DNA of 64,000 nt from Trebonia sp963785645 (GTDB taxonomy: Bacteria; Actinomycetota; Actinomycetes; Streptosporangiales; Streptosporangiaceae): positions 1 through 64,000 of the forward strand of contig CAWAWG010000018.1 in the NCBI GenBank assembly GCA_963785645.1, written 5' to 3'. Positions 42,797-52,175 of this stretch are shown here, one piece after another (within the stretch, counting starts at the first letter, position 1; each line of letters starts with the position of its first letter). Position numbers and translations under genes: made by a program. The notes beneath the pieces were generated by a model. That model worked only from the letters and a program-made list of their open reading frames with translations. It was not told the DNA's origin and ran no database searches.

Positions 42797-43321
42797 TCAC
42801 GAGGTGGCGGTGGCGTCGGCGAACAGGGCCACGAGGCCGGGCTGGGCGCGCAGCCGGGCCACGGCGAGCGACGCGGTGCTCTTGACGGTTCCCGGTGAGA
42901 CACCGAGCAGCTCGGCGACCTCGTCCTGGCTGAGGTCCTCGAAGTAGCGCAGCACGACGATCGCACGCTGGTGGACGGTGAGAGTGTCCAGTGCGGCCAG
43001 CACGGTCGGGCGCAGTTCGGCCGCCGAGGCCGGGTCGCCCGACTGCGGGTCCTTGCCGTCGTAGTTGTCGCGCAGCTCGATCTCGCGGGGCCGCCGTTGC
43101 CGCGCCCTGGCCAAGTCGATAACGAGGTTGTGCATCACCTGGCGGCAGAACCCACCGGGGTTGTCCACCCGTGACCAGCGCACGAAGAGGCGGTGCAGCG
43201 TCTCCTGATAGACGTCCTCAGCGGCGTACCGGTCGGAGGTAAGCAGCGTCGCCATCCTCAGCAGCGCAGCACCGGACTCGTTGACGAACGCCTCAAAGGC
43301 ACGCACCTGTTTCCGGTCCAA
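42797..43321 (-). CDS. ECF sigma factor, SigE family
   Basis: The 174-residue protein has sigma region 2 (ALLRMATLLTSDRYAAEDVY, QETLHRLFVRWSRVDNPGGF, RQVMHNLVIDLARAR) and region 4 (LTVHQRAIVVLRYFEDLSQD, EVAELLGVSPGTVKSTASLA). There is no region 1.1 or 3. This matches the SigE-type (ECF41-like short) extracytoplasmic sigma factors of actinomycetes. It would direct RNA polymerase to a small regulon, probably including its own operon. It is followed 12 bp later by the broken CU044_5270-type gene, so its control may be lost. Confidence 0.92.
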   Translation of the reverse strand: MDRKQVRAFEAFVNESGAALLRMATLLTSDRYAAEDVYQETLHRLFVRWSRVDNPGGFCRQVMHNLVIDLARARQRRPREIELRDNYDGKDPQSGDPASAAELRPTVLAALDTLTVHQRAIVVLRYFEDLSQDEVAELLGVSPGTVKSTASLAVARLRAQPGLVALFADATATS

Positions 43322-43417
43322 TTGATCTCCTGATCGTTGTCGTCACCCTTCAAGACGACTGCGCGCCAGATCTCGTTGGTGGATCGGCCGGTGAATTACC
43401 CCGTCAGAAACGGCTGA

Positions 43418-43645
43418 CTACCTGCTCGCCCACCAACTGCGCGTCCCGGGCGTGGTCCCGTCCCATGTCACGGTGCCGTCGAGCGGGCGGACCGGGCGAT
43501 GCTTTCCAGCTTGTCGTAGTGGTGTTTCCAGGCGGCAGCATCGGCTTCCGGCGGTATGCCGGTGACCTTCAAGCTTCCACAGCAGGGCCCCACGCGCGTT
43601 CCGCAGGAACCGATGCAACGTCTGCTTTTCATCCGCTTCACTCAT
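43418..43645 (-). pseudogene. Fragment of a DinB/DUF664-family gene
   Basis: From ATG 43645 the residues MSEADEKQTLHRFLRNARGALLWKLEG match the opening of actinomycete DinB-like (DUF664, mycothiol-dependent) proteins. The frame then becomes unrelated. The next frame carries PEADAAAWKHHYDKLESIAR, similar to the end of the same family, so most of the middle (about 100 codons) is deleted. Confidence 0.6.
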
Positions 43646-43933
43646 GGCTGAGAGTCTTGCGCTAGACCCAGCAGCTTGTCGATCGGTCGTGCTTTGGCCG
43701 CCCGCCCTGGATCCCGGCGGCGACTGCTTAATCGTTTGCGGCGGAGCTCCTTGCCCGGCTAATGTTCAGCCTGAGTTCGTTCATTAGCGCTGTCGCAGCG
43801 CACGGTCTAAGGAGGTGAGTCCGATTTTTCGTTCAGAGTCGGGTGCTCACCCCTTCACGCTGGAGCCGCTAGAGCTTCGTCGTCGACGGTCCCTGGGCAC
43901 CCGCATCCCGGATGCCCTGAAAGGGACCAAGTC

Positions 43934-44940
43934 ATGTCGCAATCTCACGAACCGCTCCCGTCGACCGGGAGCAAAGCCCAGTCCTTCACGCGTACGTCGC
44001 CGCCGCAGGCGGCACGCAACGTTGCCCTTGTTCTCGGCGGCGGCGGGGCCGCCGGAAATGGGTGGGCGATCGGTGTCATCGCCGGCCTGGCCGAAGCCGG
44101 GCTCGATCTGACCGAGGCCGCCGATCTGGTGATCGGCACCTCGTCCGGCGCCACCGCGGCAGCGCTGGTGCGCAGCGGTATACCGCCGGCCGAACTGCTG
44201 ACCTCGGTGCTGTCCCCGCGGCCTCAGCCGGCCGGACAGAACCGGGAACAGCCGCCGTCCCTGCCGATGGCCACGGTGTTCGAGCGGATGAGGGCCATCG
44301 GGGCCGCCGCCACCTCGGCCGCCGACCTGCGGCGGGCGATGGGCGCGTTCGGGCTGGAGAGCGACCCCGCGCTCGGACCCACGGCGGACAGCAGCGGCGC
44401 GCGATCGTCGCCGCCAGGCTGCCCCGCTCCGAATGGCCGGACAGGCCGATGATCGTGGTGGCCGTCGACGCGCATACCGGCGAGGTGACCGCGTTCGACC
44501 GCGATTCCGGCGTCGACCTGGTGGACGCGGTCACCGCGAGCACCGCGCTGCCCGGCATGATCCCCACGCACAGCATCAACGGCACTCACTACATAAACGG
44601 GGGCGTGCGCTCGGCCGATAACGCCGACCTTGCCGCTGGCTATGCGAACGTCGTGGTGCTCTCGCCGTTCGGCGGACGGAGCCAGGCGCCGCCGGAACGC
44701 GGTGCGGATCCGGATGGCCAGTTCGAGGGCCTGCGCAGATCACCGGAATGGGGCACGGACCTGGCCAGCCAGGTCGAGGCCCTGCGCAATCAGGGCAGCC
44801 ACGTCGAGGTGATCACACCGGACGCCGATTCCCAAGCCGCGATGGGCACCAACCAGATGGATCCCGCGACCCGCATCCCGGCCGCCCGCGCCGGTTTCGC
44901 CCAAGGCAAGCAGGAAGCGGCCCGGGTGACCTTCCGCTGA
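43934..44940 (+). pseudogene. Patatin-like phospholipase, frameshifted and with an altered catalytic motif
   Basis: The first frame has the oxyanion-hole motif LVLGGGGAAGNGWAIG and the nucleophile elbow VIGTSSGATAAALV (GxSxG). A one-base shift near 44388 moves the rest to the next frame, which reads AIVAARLPRSEWPDRPMIVV, VDAVTASTALPGMIPTHSIN and YINGGVRSADNADLAAGYAN, ending at 44940. The catalytic Asp of the family's D-G-G/A motif is Asn here (NGGVRS). So even if the frameshift is an error, hydrolase activity is doubtful. The RBS AAGGGA precedes ATG 43934. Confidence 0.8.
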
Positions 44941-44953
44941 CGAGCGCACACCG

Positions 44954-44991
44954 CCGCCTGCGGTAGCGCTGATCAGCGCTACCGCAGGCGG
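44954..44991. terminator. 38-bp perfect palindrome after the patatin gene
   Basis: CCGCCTGCGGTAGCGCTGA and its exact complement form one unbroken palindrome centred on TGATCA. It starts 13 bp past the stop codon and is GC-rich without a T-run. Confidence 0.7.
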
Positions 44992-45079
44992 CCGTTCGGT
45001 ACGCGGTCGAACTCGACCGGCATCTCGAATAATGAGACGCCTATCTCGCATTATGGAGGCCGGTGATAAAGTCGGCCGT

Positions 45080-45889
45080 ATGCCTGACGCTGCGACTTAC
45101 ACCCACGGGCACGCCGAGAGCGTGCTGCGCTCGCACCGGACCCGGACGGCGGAGAACTCCGCCGCCTACCTGCTCCCCTACCTGCGGGCAGGTCTGTCGC
45201 TGCTCGACATCGGCAGCGGACCGGGGACGATCACGGTCGACCTGGCCGAACGGGTGGCGCCAGGCCCGGTCACCGCGGTGGAAGTGACCGAGGCGGCGCT
45301 GGCGGTGACCAGGGCGGAGTTTGAACGTCGCGGGTGCACGTCGGCGCGGCTGGTCACGGGCGACATCCATGACCTGCCGTTTCCGTCGGGATCATTCGAC
45401 GTGGTCCACGCCCACCAGGTGCTCCAGCACGTAGCGGATCCGGTGGCGGCGCTGCGGGAGATGGTGCGGGTGTGCCGTCCGGGCGGTGTGGTGGCGGTGC
45501 GCGACGGCGACTACAGCGGCTTCACCTGGTACCCGGAGCTTCCTGGTCTGGATCGGTGGCGCGAACTGTACCAGTCGGCGACCCGGGCGAACGGCGGCGA
45601 GCCGGATGCGGGGCGACGGTTGCTGGCCTGGGCCCATGCCGCGGGGATCACGGACGTGTCGGCGACATCGTCAACGTGGTGCTACGCGGAGCCGGCCTCG
45701 CGGGAGGCCTGGGGCGGGATGTGGGCCGACCGCATCGCCGGCTCGGCGATCACCGGGCAGCTCCTAACGAGCGGGCTGGGGACACAGGAGGACATCGACA
45801 CGATCGCCGCGGCGTGGCGCGAGTGGGCGGCCCACCCGGACGGTTGGATCAGCGTCCTGCACGGCGAACTGCTCATCCGCGTGCCGTAG
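45080..45889 (+). CDS. Class I SAM-dependent methyltransferase (UbiE/Methyltransf_11 type)
   Basis: The 269-residue protein contains the SAM-binding motif I LSLLDIGSGPGTITVDLAE, motif II VTAVEVTEAALAVTRAEFE, LVTGDIHDLPFPSGSFDVVH (motif III) and VCRPGGVVAVRDGDYSGFTW. It ends with a helical substrate lid. It resembles actinomycete ubiquinone/menaquinone-type methyltransferases used on small molecules; the substrate is not predictable. ATG 45080 is chosen because MPDAATYTHGHAESVLRSH is the usual start of the family; 45032 and 45053 are in-frame alternatives. Confidence 0.88.
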   Translation: MPDAATYTHGHAESVLRSHRTRTAENSAAYLLPYLRAGLSLLDIGSGPGTITVDLAERVAPGPVTAVEVTEAALAVTRAEFERRGCTSARLVTGDIHDLPFPSGSFDVVHAHQVLQHVADPVAALREMVRVCRPGGVVAVRDGDYSGFTWYPELPGLDRWRELYQSATRANGGEPDAGRRLLAWAHAAGITDVSATSSTWCYAEPASREAWGGMWADRIAGSAITGQLLTSGLGTQEDIDTIAAAWREWAAHPDGWISVLHGELLIRVP

Positions 45890-46071
45890 CCGCCGCGCGG
45901 GTCGCCGGCTGGCATCGCCGTCGCCCACGTGGATCGGTGGCGACGTCAAGGCCACGATGACGGATTAGTCATCTTCGCGCGGGTTGCTGGTTCCCGTGCT
46001 AAGAGGCCCCTACCGTGGAAGGATCGGCATCTGGCGGGACGTGATGCGGTACCGCGGGAGGCGGCAATGCG

Positions 46072-47283
46072 GTGTCCGGGATGACCGGCCGACCGGACAC
46101 CGGTACGGCTGCGGAGGCTGGCGGGCAGGGCGGAGCTATGCAGCGGCGGCGCCTTGCCCTGAGCAAGCGGGTAAGGCGGGGACTGGGCTGGGCGAGGTCG
46201 TCGTGGGTGGACATCGTCTGGGCGGTGTTCGTCGGGGTGAACCTGCTCGGCATGCGCGAGATGGGGGCCTGGTCGACAATCCCCTTCCTGGTTATCTGGG
46301 TGAGCCTGACACTCGTTTACGGGTTCCGGATGTGGCGCCTGCAGCCCGCCATCCTGACGGTGGCCGTGGTGACGCTGGCAACCGGGGGAATCATCGTTGA
46401 ACAAGTGGTGGACGGTCAGCAGGAAGCGGACTACCTGGTCGAGGTCCCGCTGGTCGCGCTGATGTTCCTGGCGATGGTCTGGCACGGGCGGCGGCGGCAG
46501 GCGGCGCTCCTGGAGCGGCTCGCGGCACTGGAGGAAGTGCAGCGCGTCTCGCGGGAGAACTTGCGCCTGCTGGAGCAGCAGCACCTCTTCCTGGTCGATG
46601 CCTCACACGAGCTGGGCACGCCGATCACGGTGGCGCTCGGCCATGCGGAGCTCATCGAGCAGTCGGCCACTGACAAGCTGGTCGCCGAAGACGCCCGGGT
46701 GGTCGTCAGCGAGCTGGCGAGACTGCGCAGGCTGTCAAGCCGCCTGCTGCTGCTTGCCTCGGCCGGCAGCCCTGGCTTCCTTAACGTCGCACCGGTCGGG
46801 GTCGACTCGATCGTGATCGACGCGCTGGACCGCTGGGGTTACACCCCGCGCAGGTGGCGGCTAGGGGCAGTAGACGAGGCGACCGTCCCGGCTGATTCCG
46901 ACCGGCTGGCCGTAGCGCTTGACGCGCTGCTGGAAAACGCCATCGCGCACACGGACAAGGATGACCGCATCGAGCTCAGCGCCTGCGTCAAAGACGGACA
47001 CGTCATCCTTGCGGTGGCGGACTCCGGCTGCGGCATCCCGGAAGCCGACCTGGAGCGGATCTTCGGCCGGTTCTCCCGCGCGACTCCCTACCGGAGCCGC
47101 AATGTCGGCGGGTTCGGACTCGGGCTGCCGACCGTGGCGGCGATCGCCGAAGCCCACCACGGCTCGGTCCGGGTAAACAGCATTGTGGGCAAGGGTTCGA
47201 CGTTCGAGCTGCTGATACCGACGGGGCCGACAGAGGTGAACGGGCAGGCCAAGAAGACATCGGCCACGCAGGCACCCCGTTGA
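46072..47283 (+). CDS. Membrane sensor histidine kinase, orphan
   Basis: The 403-residue protein has about four membrane helices (residues ~45-145, for example VDIVWAVFVGVNLLGM and AILTVAVVTLATGGII), a short coiled coil (RLAALEEVQRVSRENLRLLE) and a HisKA domain with the phospho-acceptor FLVDASHELGTPITVALG. The HATPase domain follows, with N box LDALLENAIAHT, G1 VADSGCGIPEADLERIFGRF and G2 GGFGLGLPTVAAIAEAHHGS. It would autophosphorylate and pass phosphate to a response regulator; none is adjacent. It converges on prcB, whose stop lies 27 bp away. Confidence 0.9.
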   Translation: MSGMTGRPDTGTAAEAGGQGGAMQRRRLALSKRVRRGLGWARSSWVDIVWAVFVGVNLLGMREMGAWSTIPFLVIWVSLTLVYGFRMWRLQPAILTVAVVTLATGGIIVEQVVDGQQEADYLVEVPLVALMFLAMVWHGRRRQAALLERLAALEEVQRVSRENLRLLEQQHLFLVDASHELGTPITVALGHAELIEQSATDKLVAEDARVVVSELARLRRLSSRLLLLASAGSPGFLNVAPVGVDSIVIDALDRWGYTPRRWRLGAVDEATVPADSDRLAVALDALLENAIAHTDKDDRIELSACVKDGHVILAVADSGCGIPEADLERIFGRFSRATPYRSRNVGGFGLGLPTVAAIAEAHHGSVRVNSIVGKGSTFELLIPTGPTEVNGQAKKTSATQAPR

Positions 47284-47310
47284 AACGCCTACCCTGGGAC
47301 GCTCCCGGCT

Positions 47311-48225
47311 CTAGCTGGCCGGACGCAGCGGGGCCGACGGCCCGTCGGGCAGGGTCATGCGGCCGTGTACGACCTGCCGGCCGTACTCGGCGGACTCGCT
47401 CTCCGAGAGCCCCCTGAAGCCGTCTTCGGTGACTGTCACGATGACCGGGAAGATCTGCCTGGTCAGGTCGGGACCGCCGGTGGCGGAGTCATCGTCGGCC
47501 GCGTCATACAGCGCCTGCACACAGGCGAGGGCCGCGTCCGTGACGGGCATGTTGTCGAAGTAGTACTTCTTGAGCGCGGACTTGGCGAAGACCGATCCCG
47601 AGCCGATCGAGTGGAAGCGGTGCTCCTCGTACGGGCCGCCCGCCACGTCGTAGCTGAAGATCCGGCCGCCCCGGATCTCCTCGTCGTAGCCGACGAACAG
47701 CGGGATCACCGCCAGGCCTTGCATAGCCGCCATCAGGTTGTCGCGGATCATCTTGCCCAGCCGGTTGGCCTTGCCGTCAAGGGTGAGGGGACGGCCCTCC
47801 ATCTTTTCGTAGTGCTCAAGCTCGACGCCGAACAAGCGGACGAGTTCAAGCGCTATGGCCAGGGTGCCGGCGATCGCGATGGCCGAGTACTCGTCGGCGC
47901 GGAACACCTTCTCCACGTCCCGCTTGGAGATCATGTTGCCCGCGGTCGCGCGGCGGTCGCCCGCCATCACCACGCCGCCCTCACAGGCCACCGCGACGAT
48001 CGTCGTCGCGTGCGGCAGGTTCTTGATCAGGTCGGCGGCCGCACCGGACCCGCCAAGCGGGCCAAGGTTCGCCAGCGGCAGCATGCCCGGGTCGTACGAG
48101 GAGAGGAAGTGCGTGAACGAAGGGATGCGCGCGGCCATCAGCGCCGCCTGGTCCCGCCTGGTGCCGCTGGGAAAGCCTTCCACGCGCCTGCCTTCCTGCT
48201 GACTATGTTGTCCTTGGGCTGACAT
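47311..48225 (-). CDS. prcB: Proteasome beta subunit
   Basis: The 304-residue protein has a propeptide ending LPHA and a predicted mature N terminus TTIVAVACEGGVVMAGDRRA. The catalytic Thr is at about position 74, with conserved Asp in GDRRAT and Lys in ISKRDVEKVF. SYDVAGGPYEEHRFHSIGSG and FAKSALKKYY are normal beta-subunit landmarks. It forms the proteolytic ring of the 20S proteasome that degrades pupylated proteins. GGGGG sits just before ATG 48225. In actinomycetes prcB normally follows pup and precedes prcA; here the next gene downstream is a convergent kinase and the upstream gene is a divergent mraY. So this is a stand-alone copy. Confidence 0.95.
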   Translation of the reverse strand: MSAQGQHSQQEGRRVEGFPSGTRRDQAALMAARIPSFTHFLSSYDPGMLPLANLGPLGGSGAAADLIKNLPHATTIVAVACEGGVVMAGDRRATAGNMISKRDVEKVFRADEYSAIAIAGTLAIALELVRLFGVELEHYEKMEGRPLTLDGKANRLGKMIRDNLMAAMQGLAVIPLFVGYDEEIRGGRIFSYDVAGGPYEEHRFHSIGSGSVFAKSALKKYYFDNMPVTDAALACVQALYDAADDDSATGGPDLTRQIFPVIVTVTEDGFRGLSESESAEYGRQVVHGRMTLPDGPSAPLRPAS

Positions 48226-48382
48226 TACCCCCTGGCGGCATGCATGTTCCCCGATGCCCTGCCATCCGTCCGCCTAGGCAGTGCGGCTGATCCAGCGGTC
48301 TCATTCCGCACACACGGACACCCGCGAACCGCGCACCCACTAGCTTTGTGGGAACTACCTGTACGGATTTAGGGGTTGACGG

Positions 48383-49441
48383 GTGAAAACCATCCTCTTG
48401 TCCAGCGCGATCTCGATGATCGTCGCACTGCTCGGGACAAGACCCACGATCACCGTGTTGCGCGAGCGGAAGCTCGGCCAGCAGGTCAGGACGGGCGAGC
48501 ACGCGCCTGCCCACCAGGGCAAGAGCGGCACCCCGATCATGGGCGGCATCGTCATCATCATCGCGTCGCTTATCGGCTACACGGCCGGACACCTGCTCAC
48601 TGGCGACCCGATGACCGTTTCCGGAATGCTGGTGCTGTTCCTGATGACCGGGCTCGGCTTCGTCGGGTTCCTCGACGACTTCATGAAGCTGTTCATGCGC
48701 CGCAGCCTCGGCCTGCGCAGCGGCACGAAGCTGCTCGGGCAGGTCATCGTGGGGGTGATCTTCGCTGTGCTCGCGATCCACTTCCCCGACAGCGACAACC
48801 TCACCCCGGCCTCCGAGCGTCTGTCGTTCAACGCCGACTTCGGTGTCTCCATCGGTGCGGTGCTGTTCGTCGTCTGGGTGCTGGTCATGGTCACCGCTAC
48901 CTCCAACGGAGTGAACCTGACCGACGGGCTCGACGGGCTCGCCACCGGGGCGTCGATCCTGGTGCTGGCCGCTTACGTGCTGATCGGGAACTGGCAATGG
49001 CGCAACGACTGCACCACCAGCCTCGCAAGCAACTGCTATACGGTGCGCGACCCGCTCGACGCGGCCGTGGTGGCCTCGGTGGTAATGGGCGCCTGCTTCG
49101 GGTTCCTGTGGTGGAATGCGCCTCCGGCCAAGATCTTCATGGGCGACACCGGCTCGCTTGCCCTCGGCGGGACGCTGGCGGGCCTGGCCATCGTCACCCG
49201 CACCGACCTGCTGCTGCTGGTTCTCGGCGGGCTGTTCGTCATCATCACGATGTCGGTGGTCATCCAGGTCACCTCGTACAAGACGCGCCGCAAACGGGTG
49301 TTCAAGATCGCCCCGTTGCACCACCACTTCGAGATGGTCGGCTGGGCCGAGTCCACGATCGTGGTCCGTTTCTGGCTCATCGCGGCCATGTTCGTCGGAC
49401 TCGGACTCGGCATCTTCTACATCAGCTGGTTCCCCAGCTAG
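48383..49441 (+). CDS. mraY: Phospho-N-acetylmuramoyl-pentapeptide transferase
   Basis: The 352-residue membrane protein starts with GTG 48383 and has about ten helices. Signature motifs are QGKSGTPIMGGIVIII, GFLDDFMKLFMRRSLGL (DDxxK), SNGVNLTDGLDGLATGASIL (NxxNxxDGxDGL), AKIFMGDTGSLALGGTLAGL and KIAPLHHHFEMVGWAES. It transfers phospho-MurNAc-pentapeptide from UDP to undecaprenyl phosphate, making lipid I for cell-wall synthesis. mraY usually lies in the dcw cluster between murF and murD; neither is here, so this is an isolated, probably second copy. It is divergent from prcB, with 157 bp between them. Confidence 0.95.
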   Translation: MKTILLSSAISMIVALLGTRPTITVLRERKLGQQVRTGEHAPAHQGKSGTPIMGGIVIIIASLIGYTAGHLLTGDPMTVSGMLVLFLMTGLGFVGFLDDFMKLFMRRSLGLRSGTKLLGQVIVGVIFAVLAIHFPDSDNLTPASERLSFNADFGVSIGAVLFVVWVLVMVTATSNGVNLTDGLDGLATGASILVLAAYVLIGNWQWRNDCTTSLASNCYTVRDPLDAAVVASVVMGACFGFLWWNAPPAKIFMGDTGSLALGGTLAGLAIVTRTDLLLLVLGGLFVIITMSVVIQVTSYKTRRKRVFKIAPLHHHFEMVGWAESTIVVRFWLIAAMFVGLGLGIFYISWFPS

Positions 49442-49587
49442 TCCTTGGCGGCCAGTAGCACCGCCTGCCGCCCGGCCAGCCCGCGCCACGCCGACGCATC
49501 CTTCCGATCACCGATAAATCAGGATGTATCCTTTCAGCCTCCTGCCGTCTTCTGCTCGATGGGATCGGAAGGGAACCATTCGCAGCC

Positions 49588-49809
49588 ATGAAAAAGCTTC
49601 ACCTGTACTACGGCACGGTCAAGTCCGCGACCACCGGACGGCACTTCATGGCCTGGGCAAATTCGCGGGATCAGGCCCTGGACCTGGTCGAGGCGGCGCT
49701 CACGGTCGATGAGCCGGTCGAAGGCTCCGTCGTGGGTCCCATCACGAGTCTCCCGGCCGACGTCATGAGGCCGGGCGTCTTCGTGGAGGTACCGCCAGCG
49801 GCGGTCTGA
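49588..49809 (+). CDS. Small hypothetical protein
   Basis: The 73-residue protein MKKLHLYYGTVKSATTGRHF contains AWANSRDQALDLVEAALTVD and VVGPITSLPADVMRPGVFVE. It has an alternating strand-helix pattern, and GGGAACC lies upstream of the ATG. I do not recognise the family. It stands between mraY and a histidine kinase in the same direction, 146 bp after mraY. Confidence 0.55.
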   Translation: MKKLHLYYGTVKSATTGRHFMAWANSRDQALDLVEAALTVDEPVEGSVVGPITSLPADVMRPGVFVEVPPAAV

Positions 49810-49982
49810 CGGCCGTCAGCCGGTCGCAGGAGTCCGCCGCAGTCGGTTCTCTATAGTCTTCCGAACGAACCGTGGTGACTCCTCTACCTGGGATTACTTG
49901 TTAGCCTGGTGCGGTAGGCAAGTCGGTGCCGCAGGATGAGCCGATGAGGCAGCGGCTCGGCTGCCGCTGGGCGGAGGCCCTG

Positions 49983-52175
49983 ATGGATACCCGGACAAGC
50001 GATCAGATCGCCGAAGAACTCGCCGCGCTGCGCCGGGTGGCGGTGCTCGCGGCCCGGGGAGCGCCGCCGGAAGAGGTATTCGAAGCGGTCAGCGCCGAGA
50101 CCGGGCGGCTCTTCGGCGCCGACCTGACGGTCATGGCCCGGTACGACCCGGACCGGGCGCTTACGTACGTGGCGTGCTGGAGCGCGGCCGGCACCGACTG
50201 GGCCGATGACCGCCACTGGTCGCTGGACAAGCGCGACGTGAGCAATCTGGTGTTCCAGACCGGCCGGCCCGTGCGCATGGACGACTTCTCCCAGGCCTCG
50301 GGGTGGACCGCCGACATCGTTCGCAGGCACGGCATCCGGTCGATTGTCGGCGCGCCGGTCTTCGTCGAGGGCCGGCTGTGGGGCACCATGCAAGTGTCAT
50401 CGACGAAGGAGGAGGCCTTCCCGCCGGACACCGAGACCCGGCTGGCCGGGTTCACCGAGCTGGCGGGCACCGCGATCGCCAACGCCCAGGCCCGGATGGA
50501 ACTGCGCGGCTACGCCGACGAGCAGGCCGCGCTGCGCCGGGTCGCCACCCTGGTCGCCAGCGGGGCACCACCGGAGAAGGTGTTCGCCGCGGTCGCCGCG
50601 GAAGCCGGGCGGCTGCTGGGCACCGGCCTGACCGGTGTGGGCCGGTACGACCAGGACGGTACGGTGATGGTCGTCGGCGCCTGGCGCAGCAGCGGTGCCG
50701 CCGTGCCCTTCGCCGTGGGCACCCGGACCGGCCTCGGCGGGCAGAACCTGGCCACGCTGGTCTTCCGTACCCGCCGCCCGGTCCGGATCGATGACTACAG
50801 CCGGGCCACCGGCATGACCGGCGACGTCGGACGTGACCTGGGGTACCGCTCGGCGATCGGCGCGCCGATCACGGTCGGCGGCCGGCTGTGGGGTGTCATG
50901 AGCGCCGGGGCAACCGACGAGAAGGTGCTGCCGACGGACACCGAGACCCGGCTGGCCGGGTTCGCCGAGCTCAGCGGCACCGCGATCGCCAACGCCCAGG
51001 CCCGGATGGAACTGCGCGGCTACGCCGACGAGCAGGCCGCGCTGCGCCGGGTCGCCACCCTGGTCGCCAGCGGCGCCCCGGCGGAAGAGGTGTTCGCCGT
51101 TGTTACCGCGGAGATCGGACGGGTATTCGACGCCGACTTCACCAGCATGCGCCGGTATGAGGCGGGCGGCGCTGCCACCGTTGTCGGCGTGTGGATGAGA
51201 ACGGGCACCACGCGGCCGGTCGAAGTCGGCCAGCGGCGCCGCCTGGGCGGACGAAACGTCTCCACGCTGGTGTACCAGACCGGCCAGCCAGCACGGATCG
51301 ACGACTACCGCGTGGCCTCCGGCGAGTCCGGCGTCGGCGGCCGCGAATGGGGTCTCGGCTCGGCCGTCGGCGTTCCGGTCAAGGTCGAAGGCCGGCCGTG
51401 GGGCGTGGTGACTTTGGGGTCGGCGTCCCCGGCCGCCCTGCTGTCGGACGCCGAGGCGCGGCTCGCCGCCTTCACCGAACTGGCCGGCACCGCGATCGCC
51501 AACGCCGAGGCGCGGGCCGCGCTGGCCGCCTCCCGTGCCCGCATCGTCGCCGCGGCCGACGAGGCTCGCCGCCGCATCGAGCACGACCTGCACGACGGCG
51601 CGCAGCAGCGCCTGATCACCCTCGCCTTGCACTTGCGGGAGCTGCAGGCCACGGCCCCCGCTGGCCCGGATGACATGGTCAAGCAGCTTGATGACGTGGT
51701 CGACGGCCTGGAAGCCACCCTGGAGGAACTGCGCGAGATCGCCCACGGCATCCACCCGGCCGTGCTGGCCGAAGGCGGCCTGTCCCCGGCGCTCAAGGCG
51801 CTGGCCCGCCATTCTCCTGTCCCGGTTACCTTGCAGGTGCGGGTGCCGGATCGGCTGCCAGGCCCGGTCGAGATCGCCGCCTACTACGTGGTCTCCGAAG
51901 CGCTGACCAATACGGCCAAGCACGCCCGCGCCTCCACCGCGGAGGTGGAGGTATCCGCGGACGCTGACATGCTGCACGCCAGCGTCCGCGACGACGGGCG
52001 AGGGGGCGCCGACCTCGGTCGCGGCTCGGGCCTGGTCGGGCTCAAGGACCGGGTCGAGACGCTCGGCGGCCGGATCACGCTGGACAGCCGGCCCGGGGCG
52101 GGCACCGCGCTTGAGGTTCACATCCCCGTACAGCCGGACGGCCACGGCGCGAACGGCGACCCTACTCGGTCATGA
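49983..52175 (+). CDS. Soluble histidine kinase with three tandem GAF domains, orphan
   Basis: The 730-residue protein has three GAF domains of about 170 residues (near 5-175, 175-345, 345-515). Each begins with LRRVA-LVASGAPPE-VF and ends GFTELAGTAIANAQARMEL. A HisKA_3 dimerisation domain follows, with the phospho-His DEARRRIEHDLHDGAQQRL, and a HATPase_c with EALTNTAKHA, VRDDGRGGADLGRGSGLVGL. This NarL-type kinase would respond to a ligand or redox signal bound by GAF; no response regulator is adjacent. ATG 49983 has GGAGG 7 bp upstream; GTG 49926 is a weaker alternative. DNA of the GAF joints (50501-50560 and 51001-51060) is nearly the same, showing recent internal duplication. Confidence 0.9.
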   Translation: MDTRTSDQIAEELAALRRVAVLAARGAPPEEVFEAVSAETGRLFGADLTVMARYDPDRALTYVACWSAAGTDWADDRHWSLDKRDVSNLVFQTGRPVRMDDFSQASGWTADIVRRHGIRSIVGAPVFVEGRLWGTMQVSSTKEEAFPPDTETRLAGFTELAGTAIANAQARMELRGYADEQAALRRVATLVASGAPPEKVFAAVAAEAGRLLGTGLTGVGRYDQDGTVMVVGAWRSSGAAVPFAVGTRTGLGGQNLATLVFRTRRPVRIDDYSRATGMTGDVGRDLGYRSAIGAPITVGGRLWGVMSAGATDEKVLPTDTETRLAGFAELSGTAIANAQARMELRGYADEQAALRRVATLVASGAPAEEVFAVVTAEIGRVFDADFTSMRRYEAGGAATVVGVWMRTGTTRPVEVGQRRRLGGRNVSTLVYQTGQPARIDDYRVASGESGVGGREWGLGSAVGVPVKVEGRPWGVVTLGSASPAALLSDAEARLAAFTELAGTAIANAEARAALAASRARIVAAADEARRRIEHDLHDGAQQRLITLALHLRELQATAPAGPDDMVKQLDDVVDGLEATLEELREIAHGIHPAVLAEGGLSPALKALARHSPVPVTLQVRVPDRLPGPVEIAAYYVVSEALTNTAKHARASTAEVEVSADADMLHASVRDDGRGGADLGRGSGLVGLKDRVETLGGRITLDSRPGAGTALEVHIPVQPDGHGANGDPTRS

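Noticed and set aside
48203..49489. 428-residue open frame antisense to mraY
   Set aside because: The product is made of Glu/Asp/His/Gln-rich low-complexity sequence, typical of the complement of a membrane-protein gene; mraY on the other strand is certain.
50397..52145. 582-residue open frame antisense to the GAF kinase
   Set aside because: It is the mirror of the GAF repeats and has no recognisable domain.
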